A program made the translations under genes and the position numbers. From Aciduricibacillus chroicocephali (lineage in GTDB: Bacteria > Bacillota > Bacilli > Bacillales > Amphibacillaceae), in the NCBI RefSeq assembly GCF_030762805.1, contig NZ_CP129113.1, positions 2,494,001-2,558,000 on the forward strand: a DNA stretch of 64,000 nt, written 5' to 3'. This document shows positions 8,133 to 16,970 of the stretch, in pieces. The notes under the pieces are model-generated. The model was not told the DNA's origin, searched no databases, and worked only from the letters and a program-made list of their open reading frames with translations. Every line of letters begins with the position of its first letter. Position 1 is the stretch's first letter.

Positions 8133-8570
8133 ATGAAGAATGCTTTCAACAATGAAATCCTCAATTCTTTCTCTTCTGTGAACAAGTTGCTATACAACTT
8201 GGCAAAAGCAGACGCAGAGAAGAACGGTCTGACAGTCGTTCAGCTGAAAGCCTTGTACAAACTGTCATCACATCCGAATATCGGACTCGTCGAGCTCGCT
8301 GAACATCTGAAGCTGACAAATAGTACGGTGAGCGGCGTTGTCGAACGCCTTGTGAAGCATGGCCTTGTGGAACGCAAGCACGATCCGCATGATAGACGCG
8401 CAATTACGCTCAATCTTACTCCTCAGTGTGAAGAAAAACTGGAGAGGGTTATCGAGACGGAGTCTGTCTTTGTAAAGAAACTTAACTTGATTGAGGAGCG
8501 GCTGACTGAAGAGCAATTGAATCAGTTGTTTGCCCTGCACAGTCAGATTTCAGATATTTTGAGTGAATAA
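8133..8570 (+). CDS. MarR-family transcriptional regulator
   Basis: This 145-residue protein has the MarR winged-helix fold. It shows the helix-turn-helix around LVELAEHLKLTNSTVSGVV, the wing with DPHDRRA, and terminal helices for dimerisation. RBS AAAGGAGG precedes the ATG. It is followed after 49 bases by a membrane-fusion protein and a DHA2 pump, so it most likely represses this efflux operon and is released by a hydrophobic drug or phenolic ligand. The ligand is not predictable from sequence. Confidence 0.93.
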   Translation: MKNAFNNEILNSFSSVNKLLYNLAKADAEKNGLTVVQLKALYKLSSHPNIGLVELAEHLKLTNSTVSGVVERLVKHGLVERKHDPHDRRAITLNLTPQCEEKLERVIETESVFVKKLNLIEERLTEEQLNQLFALHSQISDILSE

Positions 8571-8619
8571 CAATTCCCACTAGAGAAGATTCGAACAACA
8601 TAAATTCAGGAGGCACAAC

Positions 8620-9270
8620 ATGAACGCAAAAAGAATGTTTCTCATCAATATTATCCTACTCGTCGTCCTCGTTGGCGGCGGGTTCGTTGGTTATTATTAC
8701 TATAACAAGTCGGTGAACTATCTTTCTACCGATAATGCACAGATTGCTGGCCAGCAAGTGACAATCGCAGCACCTGCCAATGGCAAAATCACTGAATGGA
8801 ACGGCACTACAGGTGACAAGTTCAAAAAAGGTGACACAATCGGCAAAATTCAGGCAATCAGTGATAAAGGCGCTTCTTCTGAAGTTGATGTAAAAGCACC
8901 GACAGACGGTACACTTGTCCAGTCAAAAGCAGTCAAGAACTCAATCACAGCAGCAGGCACACCGCTTGCAGTCAGCTACAACCTTGACGACCTCTGGGTC
9001 ACAGCGAACATTGAAGAAACTTCTATTGATGATGTGAAAGTAGGTCAGGATGTTGACGTTACTGTTGACGCATATCCGAACATGAAATTGAGCGGAAAAG
9101 TTGAACAGATTGGCCTTGCTACAGCAGGCACATTCTCACTTCTTCCATCAAGCAATACAACAGGCAATTACACTAAAGAAACTCAAGTCATTCCAGTGAA
9201 GATTTCTCTTGAAAATGCTGGTGAAAAACTCGTTCCAGGCATGAACACAACTGTCCGAATCCATAAGTAG
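8620..9270 (+). CDS. HlyD/EmrA-family membrane fusion protein
   Basis: This 216-residue protein has an N-terminal membrane anchor (about residues 6-27) and a beta-barrel/lipoyl fold. It shows the EmrA-like LSTDNAQIAGQQV start of the domain and the paired lipoyl half-motifs around AAPANGKI and VKAPTDGTLV. It is shorter than Gram-negative EmrA because the long coiled-coil hairpin is absent, as is usual in Firmicutes. It should work with the MFS pump encoded eight bases downstream and is cotranscribed with the MarR regulator. Confidence 0.9.
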   Translation: MNAKRMFLINIILLVVLVGGGFVGYYYYNKSVNYLSTDNAQIAGQQVTIAAPANGKITEWNGTTGDKFKKGDTIGKIQAISDKGASSEVDVKAPTDGTLVQSKAVKNSITAAGTPLAVSYNLDDLWVTANIEETSIDDVKVGQDVDVTVDAYPNMKLSGKVEQIGLATAGTFSLLPSSNTTGNYTKETQVIPVKISLENAGEKLVPGMNTTVRIHK

Positions 9271-9278
9271 GTGATGAA

Positions 9279-11117
9279 ATGACCATATTTATTACAGGAT
9301 ATATCGTTATTGCGATCATCCTGCTCGTGACGGTCAATTTCATGCTGCGCAGGCAGGAGAGCCGCAAGAAGACGATTCAGCATATAAAAGCAACACCACC
9401 AATACAAGAAACGCGTAAAAAGGAACAGGCAAAGACAGAGCCCATTGAGCCTGTTCATCAAAGTTCCACCAAAACCGAAACAGTAGAAGAGGAAGCTGCA
9501 GAGCGTGCTGGAATCACTCAGCCTTCTGACAGTCCTGAACAGGCTGTCGATCCAGCTGAAGCGACGAAGCCCGCTTCCACTCCACGCTCTTTCGAAGGAA
9601 AGCGTGGGAAACTCGTCTTCACAATGATGCTTGGCGCATTCGTTGCCATTTTGAACCAGACATTGCTGAACGTCGCCATTCCGCATATTATGAATGACTT
9701 TGGCGTATCGGCAAGCACCGTTCAATGGCTTTCAACAGGATATATGCTGACGAACGGTATTTTCATCCCGATCACAGCCTTCCTAATTGCCCGTCTCGGA
9801 ACAAGAAAACTGTTCATCTCGGCGATTTTAGCCTTCACGCTCGGCTCCATCATCTGTTCCGTATCTCCAACGTTTGGCATGTTGATGGCTGGTCGTGTTG
9901 TTCAGGCTGCCGGGGCTGGTGTTATGATGCCGCTCCTGATGACTGTGTTCCTGACTATTTTCCCGCCTGAGAAACGTGGCGCTGCCATGGGACTCTTCGG
10001 TGTAGCCATCCTATTCGCTCCGGCAATCGGACCGACACTTTCTGGTTGGCTCATCGGTCATTACTCATGGCGCGTCCTTTTTGATATCGTCATCCCATTC
10101 GGAATCATTGCACTGATCATGGCACTGATCTGGATGATGGATGTTACGGATATTACAAAACCGAAGTTCGACGTATCCGGGTTCATTTTCTCAACAATCG
10201 GTCTCGGCTTCCTCCTATATGGATTCAGTGAAGCCGGTAACGATGGCTGGGACAGCACCATTGTCGTTGTCTCTCTAATCATCGGGGTCGTTGGCATCAT
10301 CGCTTTCATCATTCGCGAATTGACCGCCAAGGAACCAATGCTCGACTTGCGTGTATTCAAATACGGGATATTCTCCCTGACAACAATCATCGCGTCAATT
10401 ATCAACGTCATCATGTTCGCCGCCATGCTTCTGTTGCCAATATACTTACAGAACATCCGCGGTTTCACAGCACTCGATTCTGGTCTGCTTATGCTCCCAG
10501 GTTCGATTGCGATGGCGATCATGCTGCCGATTTCCGGTAAGCTATTCGATAAGATGGGGGCAAGATGGCTCGCCGTATTCGGCTTGTTCATCACTGTCCT
10601 AACGACATGGCAGTTCTCAACTTTGACGATGACGACATCTTACGGCTTCCTGTTGTTCTTGTACATCATGCGCATGTTCGGCATGAGCTTCCTATCCATG
10701 ACCGTTACAACTGAAGGAATGAACCAGCTGCCAACCCGACTCGCTGGACACGGAACATCCGCTTCCAACACAGCACGTACAGTCGCCGGCAGTATCGGAT
10801 CAGCCTTCCTGATCACCGTCATGACAACACGAGCATCATTCCATACACAAGGGTATGCAAATGATATTACAACGAGCAACGGCTATTTGACTGATCAGCT
10901 TCATGGCTTTGGCGAAAAACTAGCTGGCATGGCCGGACTTCCTGCTCAAGCCGGAGATACACTCGGCACTGCCCAACTGTACGGCCAAGTCGTCAAGAAT
11001 GCGACTGTTCAAGGCATTAATGATGCCTTCATCGTCTTAACAGGAATTGCAATTGTCGCCTTTGTCCTCGCTTTCTTCATCAAGCGCGCAAAGCCGCCAG
11101 TTGAAGATGAAAACTGA
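9279..11117 (+). CDS. DHA2-family (EmrB/QacA-type) MFS drug exporter with extra N-terminal anchor
   Basis: The last 510 or so residues form a 14-helix DHA2 proton antiporter. The family motifs include LNQTLLNVAIPHI in the first helix and the motif-C-type GPTLSGWL. Ahead of it is an unusual extension of about 110 residues: an N-terminal hydrophobic helix (about residues 3-22) and a charged, Glu/Pro/Thr-rich linker. Typical EmrB proteins begin almost directly at the first transport helix. The start (ATG 9279, with GTAGGTGATG upstream) is well supported by spacing to the EmrA-like gene. The extra helix may tether the pump to its fusion protein; that is inference. Confidence 0.9.
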   Translation: MTIFITGYIVIAIILLVTVNFMLRRQESRKKTIQHIKATPPIQETRKKEQAKTEPIEPVHQSSTKTETVEEEAAERAGITQPSDSPEQAVDPAEATKPASTPRSFEGKRGKLVFTMMLGAFVAILNQTLLNVAIPHIMNDFGVSASTVQWLSTGYMLTNGIFIPITAFLIARLGTRKLFISAILAFTLGSIICSVSPTFGMLMAGRVVQAAGAGVMMPLLMTVFLTIFPPEKRGAAMGLFGVAILFAPAIGPTLSGWLIGHYSWRVLFDIVIPFGIIALIMALIWMMDVTDITKPKFDVSGFIFSTIGLGFLLYGFSEAGNDGWDSTIVVVSLIIGVVGIIAFIIRELTAKEPMLDLRVFKYGIFSLTTIIASIINVIMFAAMLLLPIYLQNIRGFTALDSGLLMLPGSIAMAIMLPISGKLFDKMGARWLAVFGLFITVLTTWQFSTLTMTTSYGFLLFLYIMRMFGMSFLSMTVTTEGMNQLPTRLAGHGTSASNTARTVAGSIGSAFLITVMTTRASFHTQGYANDITTSNGYLTDQLHGFGEKLAGMAGLPAQAGDTLGTAQLYGQVVKNATVQGINDAFIVLTGIAIVAFVLAFFIKRAKPPVEDEN

Positions 11118-11132
11118 TTAAAAAGAAATACG

Positions 11133-11174
11133 AAAACCACCAGCTACCACATTGTGCAGGGGCTGGTGGTTTTT
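11133..11174 (+). terminator. Terminator of the emrAB-like operon
   Basis: A 12-base stem (AAAACCACCAGC with GCTGGTGGTTTT) is followed by T residues just after the pump gene. Confidence 0.85.
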
Positions 11175-11393
11175 ATATTGGTGAGAAATATACCTATTGT
11201 AGGGGATGCATAGTTTCTCTGACTAACGATACTGAGTCGCTTCCTGCAAGGACGATTCCATTCTGTTTCGCTTCCATTTTCATCCCAGTCAAAATGGGAA
11301 TGGCAGTTGTCTACAAAAAAGAAACCTTGAAAGGCATCTTGCTTGCCAATAAGATTTATTATCTTTTGCCTTTTCCACCAATTAAACCTAATC

Positions 11394-11825
11394 CTAAATT
11401 AAGTCTATATAATATTCATTATCATCGAGAAACTTCTTAAAAAAGTCCTCTAACGACTCAGCTATTTGAACATCAAAATAAAATATTGGATTATTAACCA
11501 ATTGTAAATCTAATGAAATATAAATGCCCTCGTTAACTTCAAAAAAAATAAGTTTATCTTCATCATCAAAAAGTTCATCTAAATCAGGGTCAAATTCAAA
11601 AATACCCTCTCTTAATCTGATGTCTGCTACAGTCCCCGGTCCCAATATCCTATTAATTGCATTAGCACTTTGATCTTTAATAAAGCCATAACCAACTTCT
11701 AAATATAACTTTTTTAAATCATTTGGAAAACTGATGTCCATTCTTTTTTCAGCTTTTAATATATCATCTTCAGGTACCTTATAAGTTTTATTTTCTAATT
11801 CATTAATAAATTCGAAATCAGCCAT
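11394..11825 (-). CDS. SMI1/KNR4 (SUKH) family immunity protein
   Basis: This 143-residue acidic protein matches the SUKH fold: ISFPNDLKKLYLEVGYG at residues 31-47, a central segment with GIYISLD, and a C-terminal helix with SLEDFFKKFL. SUKH proteins are common immunity partners of bacterial toxins with varied nuclease domains. It is the last gene of the toxin locus and has no cognate toxin next to it, so it looks like an orphan immunity gene. RBS AAGGAGG lies upstream of the ATG. Confidence 0.85.
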   Translation of the reverse strand: MADFEFINELENKTYKVPEDDILKAEKRMDISFPNDLKKLYLEVGYGFIKDQSANAINRILGPGTVADIRLREGIFEFDPDLDELFDDEDKLIFFEVNEGIYISLDLQLVNNPIFYFDVQIAESLEDFFKKFLDDNEYYIDLI

Positions 11826-11981
11826 ATGTTATTTCACCTCCTTGGAAATAGTTTACCTGATGGGGCTCCCTTTCCATGTATCCCTGCTTGGTGTTTGTTA
11901 GGTACCACTTATGAGAGTACTAGGGTAGTGTACATTCTATATATTTACTAAAAATATTAATTTAAAATTTCTACAAAAAGC

Positions 11982-12016
11982 AAAAACACCTGTTGCCTAA
12001 TAAGACAAACAAGTGC
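11982..12016 (-). terminator. Possible terminator after the third immunity gene
   Basis: An imperfect stem (AAGCACTTGTT pairing with CAACAGGTGTTTT) is followed by a T-rich run on the minus strand. It lies about 40 bases past the stop of the gene at 12058. Confidence 0.5.
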
Positions 12017-12057
12017 TTAATTAACTAAATCTTATAACATTTTCAATCTCCGATCAT

Positions 12058-12378
12058 CTATGCTATGGCCTCTTTCCAGATTAACATCAACTCTAAAAAT
12101 TCATTAGTTTCTATAATACTTTCAAAAGGCTCATCAACCCGGTAATGATGCTCAGCAATTGTCGTGTTTTTCTTAATATTTATACTTGTAGCATTCATCG
12201 TGATTTCAAAGTCTTCATAATCTCCTGTTAGAACCTTCTTTACGTACCCAATATACTCATCTGCTTCTTCTTTTGTTGAAATATCCTCAAAAGCGTCCGA
12301 GAAAACAGTTAATTTTTCTGGTAGTATTATTCTTGTGATACCAAATGGGTCTTTTTTTAATTCATATGAATATCTCAT
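12058..12378 (-). CDS. Putative immunity protein for the EndoU toxin remnant
   Basis: This 106-residue acidic protein lies 20 bases downstream of the broken EndoU toxin module and so sits in the immunity position. The start at ATG 12378 was preferred because GAAGGTGAT lies seven bases upstream; a GTG at 12390 overlaps that site. It begins with MRYSYELKKDPFGITRI and contains an FEDISTKEEADEYIGYV segment. I do not recognise a named family. The assignment rests on position, size and charge. Confidence 0.6.
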   Translation of the reverse strand: MRYSYELKKDPFGITRIILPEKLTVFSDAFEDISTKEEADEYIGYVKKVLTGDYEDFEITMNATSINIKKNTTIAEHHYRVDEPFESIIETNEFLELMLIWKEAIA

Positions 12379-12773
12379 CTTGTTTATCACCTTCTATGCT
12401 ATTTATTATATAAAGGATAGGCAGTGGCTATTGAACCATCCTTATTTAGAAACATTTCTATTTTAACTCCAGCCGAATTTTCACCTATAAACTTATTAGC
12501 ACCTATCTGTTTTTTATTTTGATATGCTTCATTAATAGCCTTTAACACATCTACACGATTCCATTCCTTCGGAAAAAACTAGATTTGGCTACTTTTCTCT
12601 TCCCACCTATTTCAACTTTGGCTTCATAAGACACCATTTTTATCAGGTATTTTCTCGGTACCAGGAATAATCTTTCCACCCATCATACTCTCATGATGAT
12701 ATCCAACCGCTTTTCCACGTTTATTAATTTCACCATGATAAATATGTTTCATTGTATCTGTATTATATTTACC

Positions 12774-13177
12774 CGTACCCTTACCCACAAGCTTCCTCGC
12801 CTTATCCAACTGCAATTTCGGCAAGACCTTCGCAGGTTTTACAAAGGTAAATATCGCAGCTGTCGACCTATCTTTCATTGTCGAATCAGGGTGAACCATT
12901 TTGACGATATCTCCAAAGAAGAATTCTCCTGTAGCCATTGCCGCCTTTGGCACACCATATGTAACGATGCCTCCAAGCATATTGAAGTATCCACCGTTTA
13001 TTCCGACTCGGGTATCATTGGCTATCATTGCAGACTGACTGTCTGTCAATGAAGATTTGACAGTGAACCCATCAGCTTCGAACTCACTTGGATCCTTTTT
13101 GACTCCGCTTAACAGGTACTGGCGAATTGCTTCTTCAGATGCTGACATCTGGTTTTCCTCTGCAACCTTCTTCAATT
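12774..13177 (-). repeat. Pretoxin direct repeat, copy A
   Basis: This segment of about 404 bases is nearly identical to 15381-15787 inside the complete toxin gene. It encodes the shared region between the LXG domain and the variable toxin tip. A three-base deletion removes one Glu codon relative to the other copy. Such homology allows recombination to swap toxin tips. Confidence 0.85.
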
Positions 13178-13189
13178 CCTTACCTTCAA

Positions 13190-13268
13190 GCTTCCTCGTC
13201 GTATTCATTTGCGATTCGACAAGATCTTCGCAGGTTTTACAAAGGTAATTACTACAGTTATTGACCTT
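13190..13268 (-). repeat. Decayed copy of the cassette junction sequence
   Basis: About 80 bases resemble the junction sequence that encodes FTFVKPAKVLSKLQLDKA in the intact copies, but in a disrupted frame with many substitutions. It directly abuts repeat copy A, marking an old cassette boundary. Better copies of the same junction are at 12783-12880, 14430-14522 and 15408-15488. Confidence 0.6.
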
Positions 13269-13421
13269 TCTTATATTACAGATGTTAATCATATCCTCTG
13301 GCTAAAATGTGAACTATTTGTCACTGGCTAGCCCCATAAAAAAAGAAACCTTGAAAAAAAGCGTTGTCTATATTCTAATAAAAATAGCCATTTAATTCGG
13401 CACTCCGTAACCTACCAAAAA

Positions 13422-13445
13422 GACGGCTATCATTCAATAGCCGTC
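13422..13445 (-). terminator. Terminator after the second immunity gene
   Basis: The stem GACGGCTAT/ATAGCCGTC is followed by five T on the minus strand. It lies just past the gene at 13453 and isolates the modules from each other. Confidence 0.78.
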
Positions 13446-13452
13446 ACTAGTT

Positions 13453-14106
13453 TTAAATTGGTGCACAATAGCCATTGCCTAAATGAATATATAGATTATC
13501 TTTATTATCTTTTTTAAATACCTCCCACTCCTCATAAATTCCCTTATCAAGATAAACAATAAAACTTTCCCAATTGTCTTCACTTACTATTACTCTATTT
13601 TTCTTTAATGCCCACTGGCTTTCAATAAAATTATAAAAAATTTTATCCTGGTGCTCTAAATTTGTAGATAGGGCAAGGATATTGTTTTTAACTGATTTGA
13701 CTAGATCTGATATATCATCAATTTGTTCCTTCTCTCTAGCCCAGATCATCCACATTAATTTTAATTCTTCGGCGCTTATATCCTTTATTATTTCTAAGTC
13801 ATCTTCTACTTTATATTTCAGGAATGTCCATAATTCTGCAAACTGCTTCAAATTAAAAATTATTGTGATGTATTTATAATCTGAATCCAGGGGGACTTTT
13901 GGTATCCAAACTATATGGTCACCATACTTCCTAGCAACTACTGAAGAAGCAATATTCCTACCATAATTTAGTTTCAGCTCTAAATCACCTGTTACTGAGG
14001 TTATCAAGTCATCTGTATATCCCTCATATATTGTGTGCGAGTCATATTCGAGACTTAACAATTCATTTGTATAGTCTCCAAAAGTTCTATAATCAAGTTT
14101 TTTCAA
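13453..14106 (-). CDS. Putative immunity protein for orphan cassette 2
   Basis: This 217-residue protein has no signal peptide or membrane helix and is rich in aromatic and acidic residues. It starts at a TTG (14106) with GGAGGTTGAAAG upstream and follows the orphan toxin tail after 18 bases, in the usual immunity position. It includes KLMWMIWAREKEQIDD and ends in HLGNGYCAPI. The family was not recognised. The low-GC composition compared with the housekeeping genes fits horizontally moving immunity genes. Confidence 0.55.
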   Translation of the reverse strand: MKKLDYRTFGDYTNELLSLEYDSHTIYEGYTDDLITSVTGDLELKLNYGRNIASSVVARKYGDHIVWIPKVPLDSDYKYITIIFNLKQFAELWTFLKYKVEDDLEIIKDISAEELKLMWMIWAREKEQIDDISDLVKSVKNNILALSTNLEHQDKIFYNFIESQWALKKNRVIVSEDNWESFIVYLDKGIYEEWEVFKKDNKDNLYIHLGNGYCAPI

Positions 14107-14124
14107 GTACTTTCAACCTCCTAT

Positions 14125-14541
14125 TTATGGAGTAACTCGTGGCGGTAAGTCCCAACGGTTAGAATACCGCTTCCAATCGCTCTGCGGAATAAACGAACGA
14201 TGGGTTACTACATCATCTTTAAGTGTTATATGGTAGATACCTTTTTGATTGTTGATACTTCCTGTGTGTAAATATTCTGATCGTCCATCTGATCGAACAA
14301 CTGATGGCTTATTAGATAAAATCTTTTTGTCAAAAGATGTTGGGAAATTATGATGAGTACCTGTATCTTCTTTCATCCTTTTTAAAACTCTGTCATCATA
14401 TTTAAGACTATTCTTACCTTTCTTCCAAGCCCTAAACGCCTTATCCAACTGCAATTTCGACAAGACCTTCGCAGGTTTTACAAAGGTAAATACCACAGCT
14501 GTCGACCTATCTTTCATTGTTGATTCTGTTAGACTGCACAA
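14125..14541 (-). pseudogene. Orphan LXG toxin tip (cassette 2), 5'-truncated
   Basis: The frame opens with the repeat-derived STMKDRSTAVVFTFVKPAK segment and then diverges into a unique toxin-like domain. That domain contains DTGTHHNFPTSFD, SEYLHTGSINNQKGIYHI and VTHRSFIPQSDW, with several His, Asp and Arg residues that could form a nuclease site. The domain family was not identified. There is no LXG domain and only a TTG with no binding site at the 5' end, and a terminator separates it from the expressed toxin gene. It is probably a silent cassette that could replace the tip of the complete toxin by recombination; that is inference. Confidence 0.65.
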
Positions 14542-14547
14542 TTAAAA

Positions 14548-14578
14548 AACTCTGAAAGGTGTTTAACCAATCAGAGTT
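14548..14578 (-). terminator. Terminator after the first toxin-immunity pair
   Basis: The stem AACTCTGA/TCAGAGTT is followed by a T-run on the minus strand. It separates the complete toxin-immunity pair from the orphan cassettes downstream. Confidence 0.7.
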
Positions 14579-14639
14579 ATCACTATATTGTTTTTAATAC
14601 TTCATCTACAGAATTCATGAGTTTAAACATCTTCTTATT

Positions 14640-15029
14640 TTAATCAGTAGTTGTCCTTAAAAATTCTATATCTATTCTATCAACTTTCATTTCAATATAT
14701 TTATTCACAAACTCAGGATAATCAGAGAAATACTCATCGTCGTCAGTAAAAACTAATCCTGCATCAATTGCATCCGCATGTAACAAACCTCTTATATAAT
14801 AATCATAACCTAAACCAATACGTTCTATTTCTTTTCTCTCTCGCTGGATTTCATGAATGATTAACTCATTTAAGATAGTAAACCCTATGGATACAGGATA
14901 ACTTTCTCCTACTTCAATTTTATAAGGACAAATAAATGCAAATCCTGTAAATTCAATACCCTCGATTTCAATTGTCACTTCTTCTTCTATTTGCGGGTCT
15001 AGCCTTTTCACAAGAGCCGTATATATCAT
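14640..15029 (-). CDS. Putative immunity protein of the complete LXG toxin
   Basis: This 129-residue acidic protein follows the toxin stop by 12 bases, the standard place for the cognate immunity gene. The ATG at 15029 has GGGAGTG upstream; a GTG at 15038 overlaps that site and is less likely. It begins MIYTALVKRLDPQIEEEVTI and has a central GFAFICPYKIEVGE segment. No named family was recognised. It should bind and block the C-terminal toxin domain in the cytoplasm. Confidence 0.68.
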   Translation of the reverse strand: MIYTALVKRLDPQIEEEVTIEIEGIEFTGFAFICPYKIEVGESYPVSIGFTILNELIIHEIQRERKEIERIGLGYDYYIRGLLHADAIDAGLVFTDDDEYFSDYPEFVNKYIEMKVDRIDIEFLRTTTD

Positions 15030-15041
15030 ATTTCTCACTCC

Positions 15042-16580
15042 CTACTCTGCTGGATTAATCACTGGAATATTCTCGCCATTAAGCGTCTTCCAAATCTTTT
15101 TGCCACTCTGTGTATGGTAGGTCGTAATATCCCCATTATTATTAGTACCTACAAATTCAAACTTTGCTTTACCATTTTTGTTATTCCCCATAAAATTGAC
15201 ATATCCTGTCCTTATTTCACCTTTATATTCATACTTCACTTGTATGCCATTTTTAATAACCTCTTTAGCACCTTCAAGATACTCGTCGGCATTTTTATAT
15301 AGTCCGTCAAATTCCTTCCCATGTTTATCAAAATGTCCTTCTAGCTTAGCATGGTCTGCAAAATTCGAAGGACTTTTAACCGTACCCTTACCCACAAGCC
15401 TCCTCGCCTTATTCAATTGCAATTTCGACAAGACCTTCGCAGGTTTTACAAAGGTAAATACTGCAGCTGTTGACCTATCTTTCATTGTCGAGTCAGGATG
15501 AACCATTGTGACGACATCTCCAAAGAAGAAATCTCCTGTAGCCATTGCCGCCTTTGGCACACCATATGTAACGATGCCTCCAAGCATATTAAAGTATCCA
15601 CCGTTTATCCCGACTCGGGTATCATTGGCTATCCTTGCAGACTGACTGTCTGTCAATGAAGATTTGACAGTGAACCCATCAGCTTCGAACTCACTTGGAT
15701 CCTTTTTGACTCCGCTTAACAGGTACTGGCGGATTGCTTCTTCTTCAGATGCCGACATCTGATTTTCCTCTGCAACCTTCTTCAATTGCGTAGACTTATC
15801 CGCTTTTGGTTTGCCTGTGTCTTTAAATGTAATTGGGAACAAGAGCCTCGCCAATGCACTGAATATTCTCGGGTCTACCTTCTTGAGCAGCTGCTTTCCA
15901 AGGTAAATAGGATCTGTTGTAGATCGCAGTCTATCATACGCTTCTACATTTTGAATTTCCCCGATATCAAACTTTTCAACGGCGTTATTGCCACTTGCAA
16001 TCACCTGGCCAATACTCTCGATATATTCACTTGCCAAAGTGAGTGCCTCTTCCAACGGCTTCAGAGATTGTAATAGCTGGCGATCCAAATCATGCAGTCT
16101 TTCCAGCACATCCCTCGTTTTCTTTTCTCCCTGGCGGATACTATCTACAAATCTGCTCTCATCAAGATAGGTTAAAGGAACAATATCCTGTACTGAACTG
16201 ATCACCTGGTTTGCTCTATCTGTCATATCACAAGTTTTTCTTTCCATTTTCCTCAAACTTGTTTGTACTTCATTCTCGATAAATCCTTGATCAATTAGAC
16301 CATTTACATCCGGTTCAAACGCGGACACTGCATCACGAAGATACTTTAGCTTATGTTCATAATCTAATGAAGTTTTATGTAAAAATCGAATGATTGGCAA
16401 GTGTCCGGCAGAATAGAAGTTTCGAATAGACTGACCCATTTCGCCTTTAAGTACTTCTTGAAGCTGAACAATCGACGTTACAGCCTTGTTGATTGCTTCG
16501 AGTCTGGTCTGTAATTGAGCCAATTCTGTTTTGCCTTTGCTAATTCCCATATCTATCGGTTGAACATCAAGTACTTTCAC
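15042..16580 (-). CDS. LXG-domain polymorphic toxin with predicted nuclease tip
   Basis: This 512-residue protein has three parts. Residues 1 to about 240 form the alpha-helical LXG domain, with the Leu-Lys-Gly signature near residue 47. A pretoxin region with GGYFNMLGGIVTYGVPKAA follows. The last 105 or so residues form a unique tip beginning near HAKLEGHFDKHGKEF and including TGYVNFMG and TTYHTQSGKKIWK. LXG toxins are exported by the type VII (Esx/Yuk) system and act on neighbouring cells. The tip looks like a small ribonuclease of the barnase/EndoU/RelE type, but that is only a pattern-based guess. It starts at GTG with GGGAGG upstream and follows two YwqH/YwqI-like genes. The secretion apparatus is not in this window. 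Confidence 0.88.
   Translation of the reverse strand: MKVLDVQPIDMGISKGKTELAQLQTRLEAINKAVTSIVQLQEVLKGEMGQSIRNFYSAGHLPIIRFLHKTSLDYEHKLKYLRDAVSAFEPDVNGLIDQGFIENEVQTSLRKMERKTCDMTDRANQVISSVQDIVPLTYLDESRFVDSIRQGEKKTRDVLERLHDLDRQLLQSLKPLEEALTLASEYIESIGQVIASGNNAVEKFDIGEIQNVEAYDRLRSTTDPIYLGKQLLKKVDPRIFSALARLLFPITFKDTGKPKADKSTQLKKVAEENQMSASEEEAIRQYLLSGVKKDPSEFEADGFTVKSSLTDSQSARIANDTRVGINGGYFNMLGGIVTYGVPKAAMATGDFFFGDVVTMVHPDSTMKDRSTAAVFTFVKPAKVLSKLQLNKARRLVGKGTVKSPSNFADHAKLEGHFDKHGKEFDGLYKNADEYLEGAKEVIKNGIQVKYEYKGEIRTGYVNFMGNNKNGKAKFEFVGTNNNGDITTYHTQSGKKIWKTLNGENIPVINPAE
15381..15787 (-). repeat. Pretoxin direct repeat, copy B (in the complete toxin gene)
   Basis: This copy of about 407 bases lies in the active toxin gene and matches 12774-13177 almost base for base. 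Its 3' third is also shared with 14430-14522 in cassette 2. It marks the recombination-prone boundary between the conserved and variable parts. Confidence 0.85.
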
Positions 16581-16643
16581 TCTCTGCCTCCCTTAATCCT
16601 CAGCGTGACCAATATTCATATTGGAGCTGATGTTATGGTATTC

Positions 16644-16925
16644 CTAGCCTCCTAGATGAATTTGACTTGCAATATTGCGGTCTGTCTCCTCAAAGTCATT
16701 TACCGCTTGTGTTGTCATCTGAGTACTTCTACCAAGTAAATCTTGATAACGGGTTAACACCTGTTTGAACTGAGCATCAATTTCATTCAGCTTATCGACA
16801 AACTGTAATTGATTCCTGCCTCTTATGACATTAGGACTTCCTACTCCAAGAGAATTGGTCGCTTGTTGCAGTTCATTAATAGCATTATTGACTTGTGCAG
16901 GGTCTATTTTGATTTGTCCACCCAT
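16644..16925 (-). CDS. YwqI-like (DUF5344) WXG100-like partner protein
   Basis: This 93-residue helical protein begins MGGQIKIDPAQV and has a central asparagine- and glutamine-rich helix pair ending in an IASQIHLGG tail. It fits the small DUF5344 proteins (YwqI-like) that accompany LXG toxins. The start at 16925 has AAGGAGTG upstream; an in-frame ATG at 16946 lacks a site. Such partners are thought to bind the LXG domain and guide it to the type VII secretion ATPase. Confidence 0.8.
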   Translation of the reverse strand: MGGQIKIDPAQVNNAINELQQATNSLGVGSPNVIRGRNQLQFVDKLNEIDAQFKQVLTRYQDLLGRSTQMTTQAVNDFEETDRNIASQIHLGG

Positions 16926-16970
16926 GGTTTCACTCCTTATCTTCAAAGTTGCTATAAGAGCTTCAATTTA

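Larger units (their letters stand above)
12399..13292 (-). pseudogene. Broken LXG-toxin cassette: pretoxin segment plus EndoU nuclease domain
   Basis: A pretoxin region nearly identical to that of the complete toxin (through STMKDRSTAA) leads into an EndoU nuclease domain with HIYHGEINKRGKAVGYHHE. The reading frame breaks twice. An extra T near 12628 turns a Val-Tyr-Glu stretch into a stop, and a T is missing from a T-run near 12573. With both corrected, the frame reads on to a typical EndoU end (IATAYPLYNK, stop at 12399). No LXG domain or start codon precedes it; upstream lies a decayed piece of another cassette in a shifted frame. It is therefore an orphan, inactive tail unless it is brought back by recombination. 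Sequencing errors at the two runs cannot be excluded. Confidence 0.75.
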
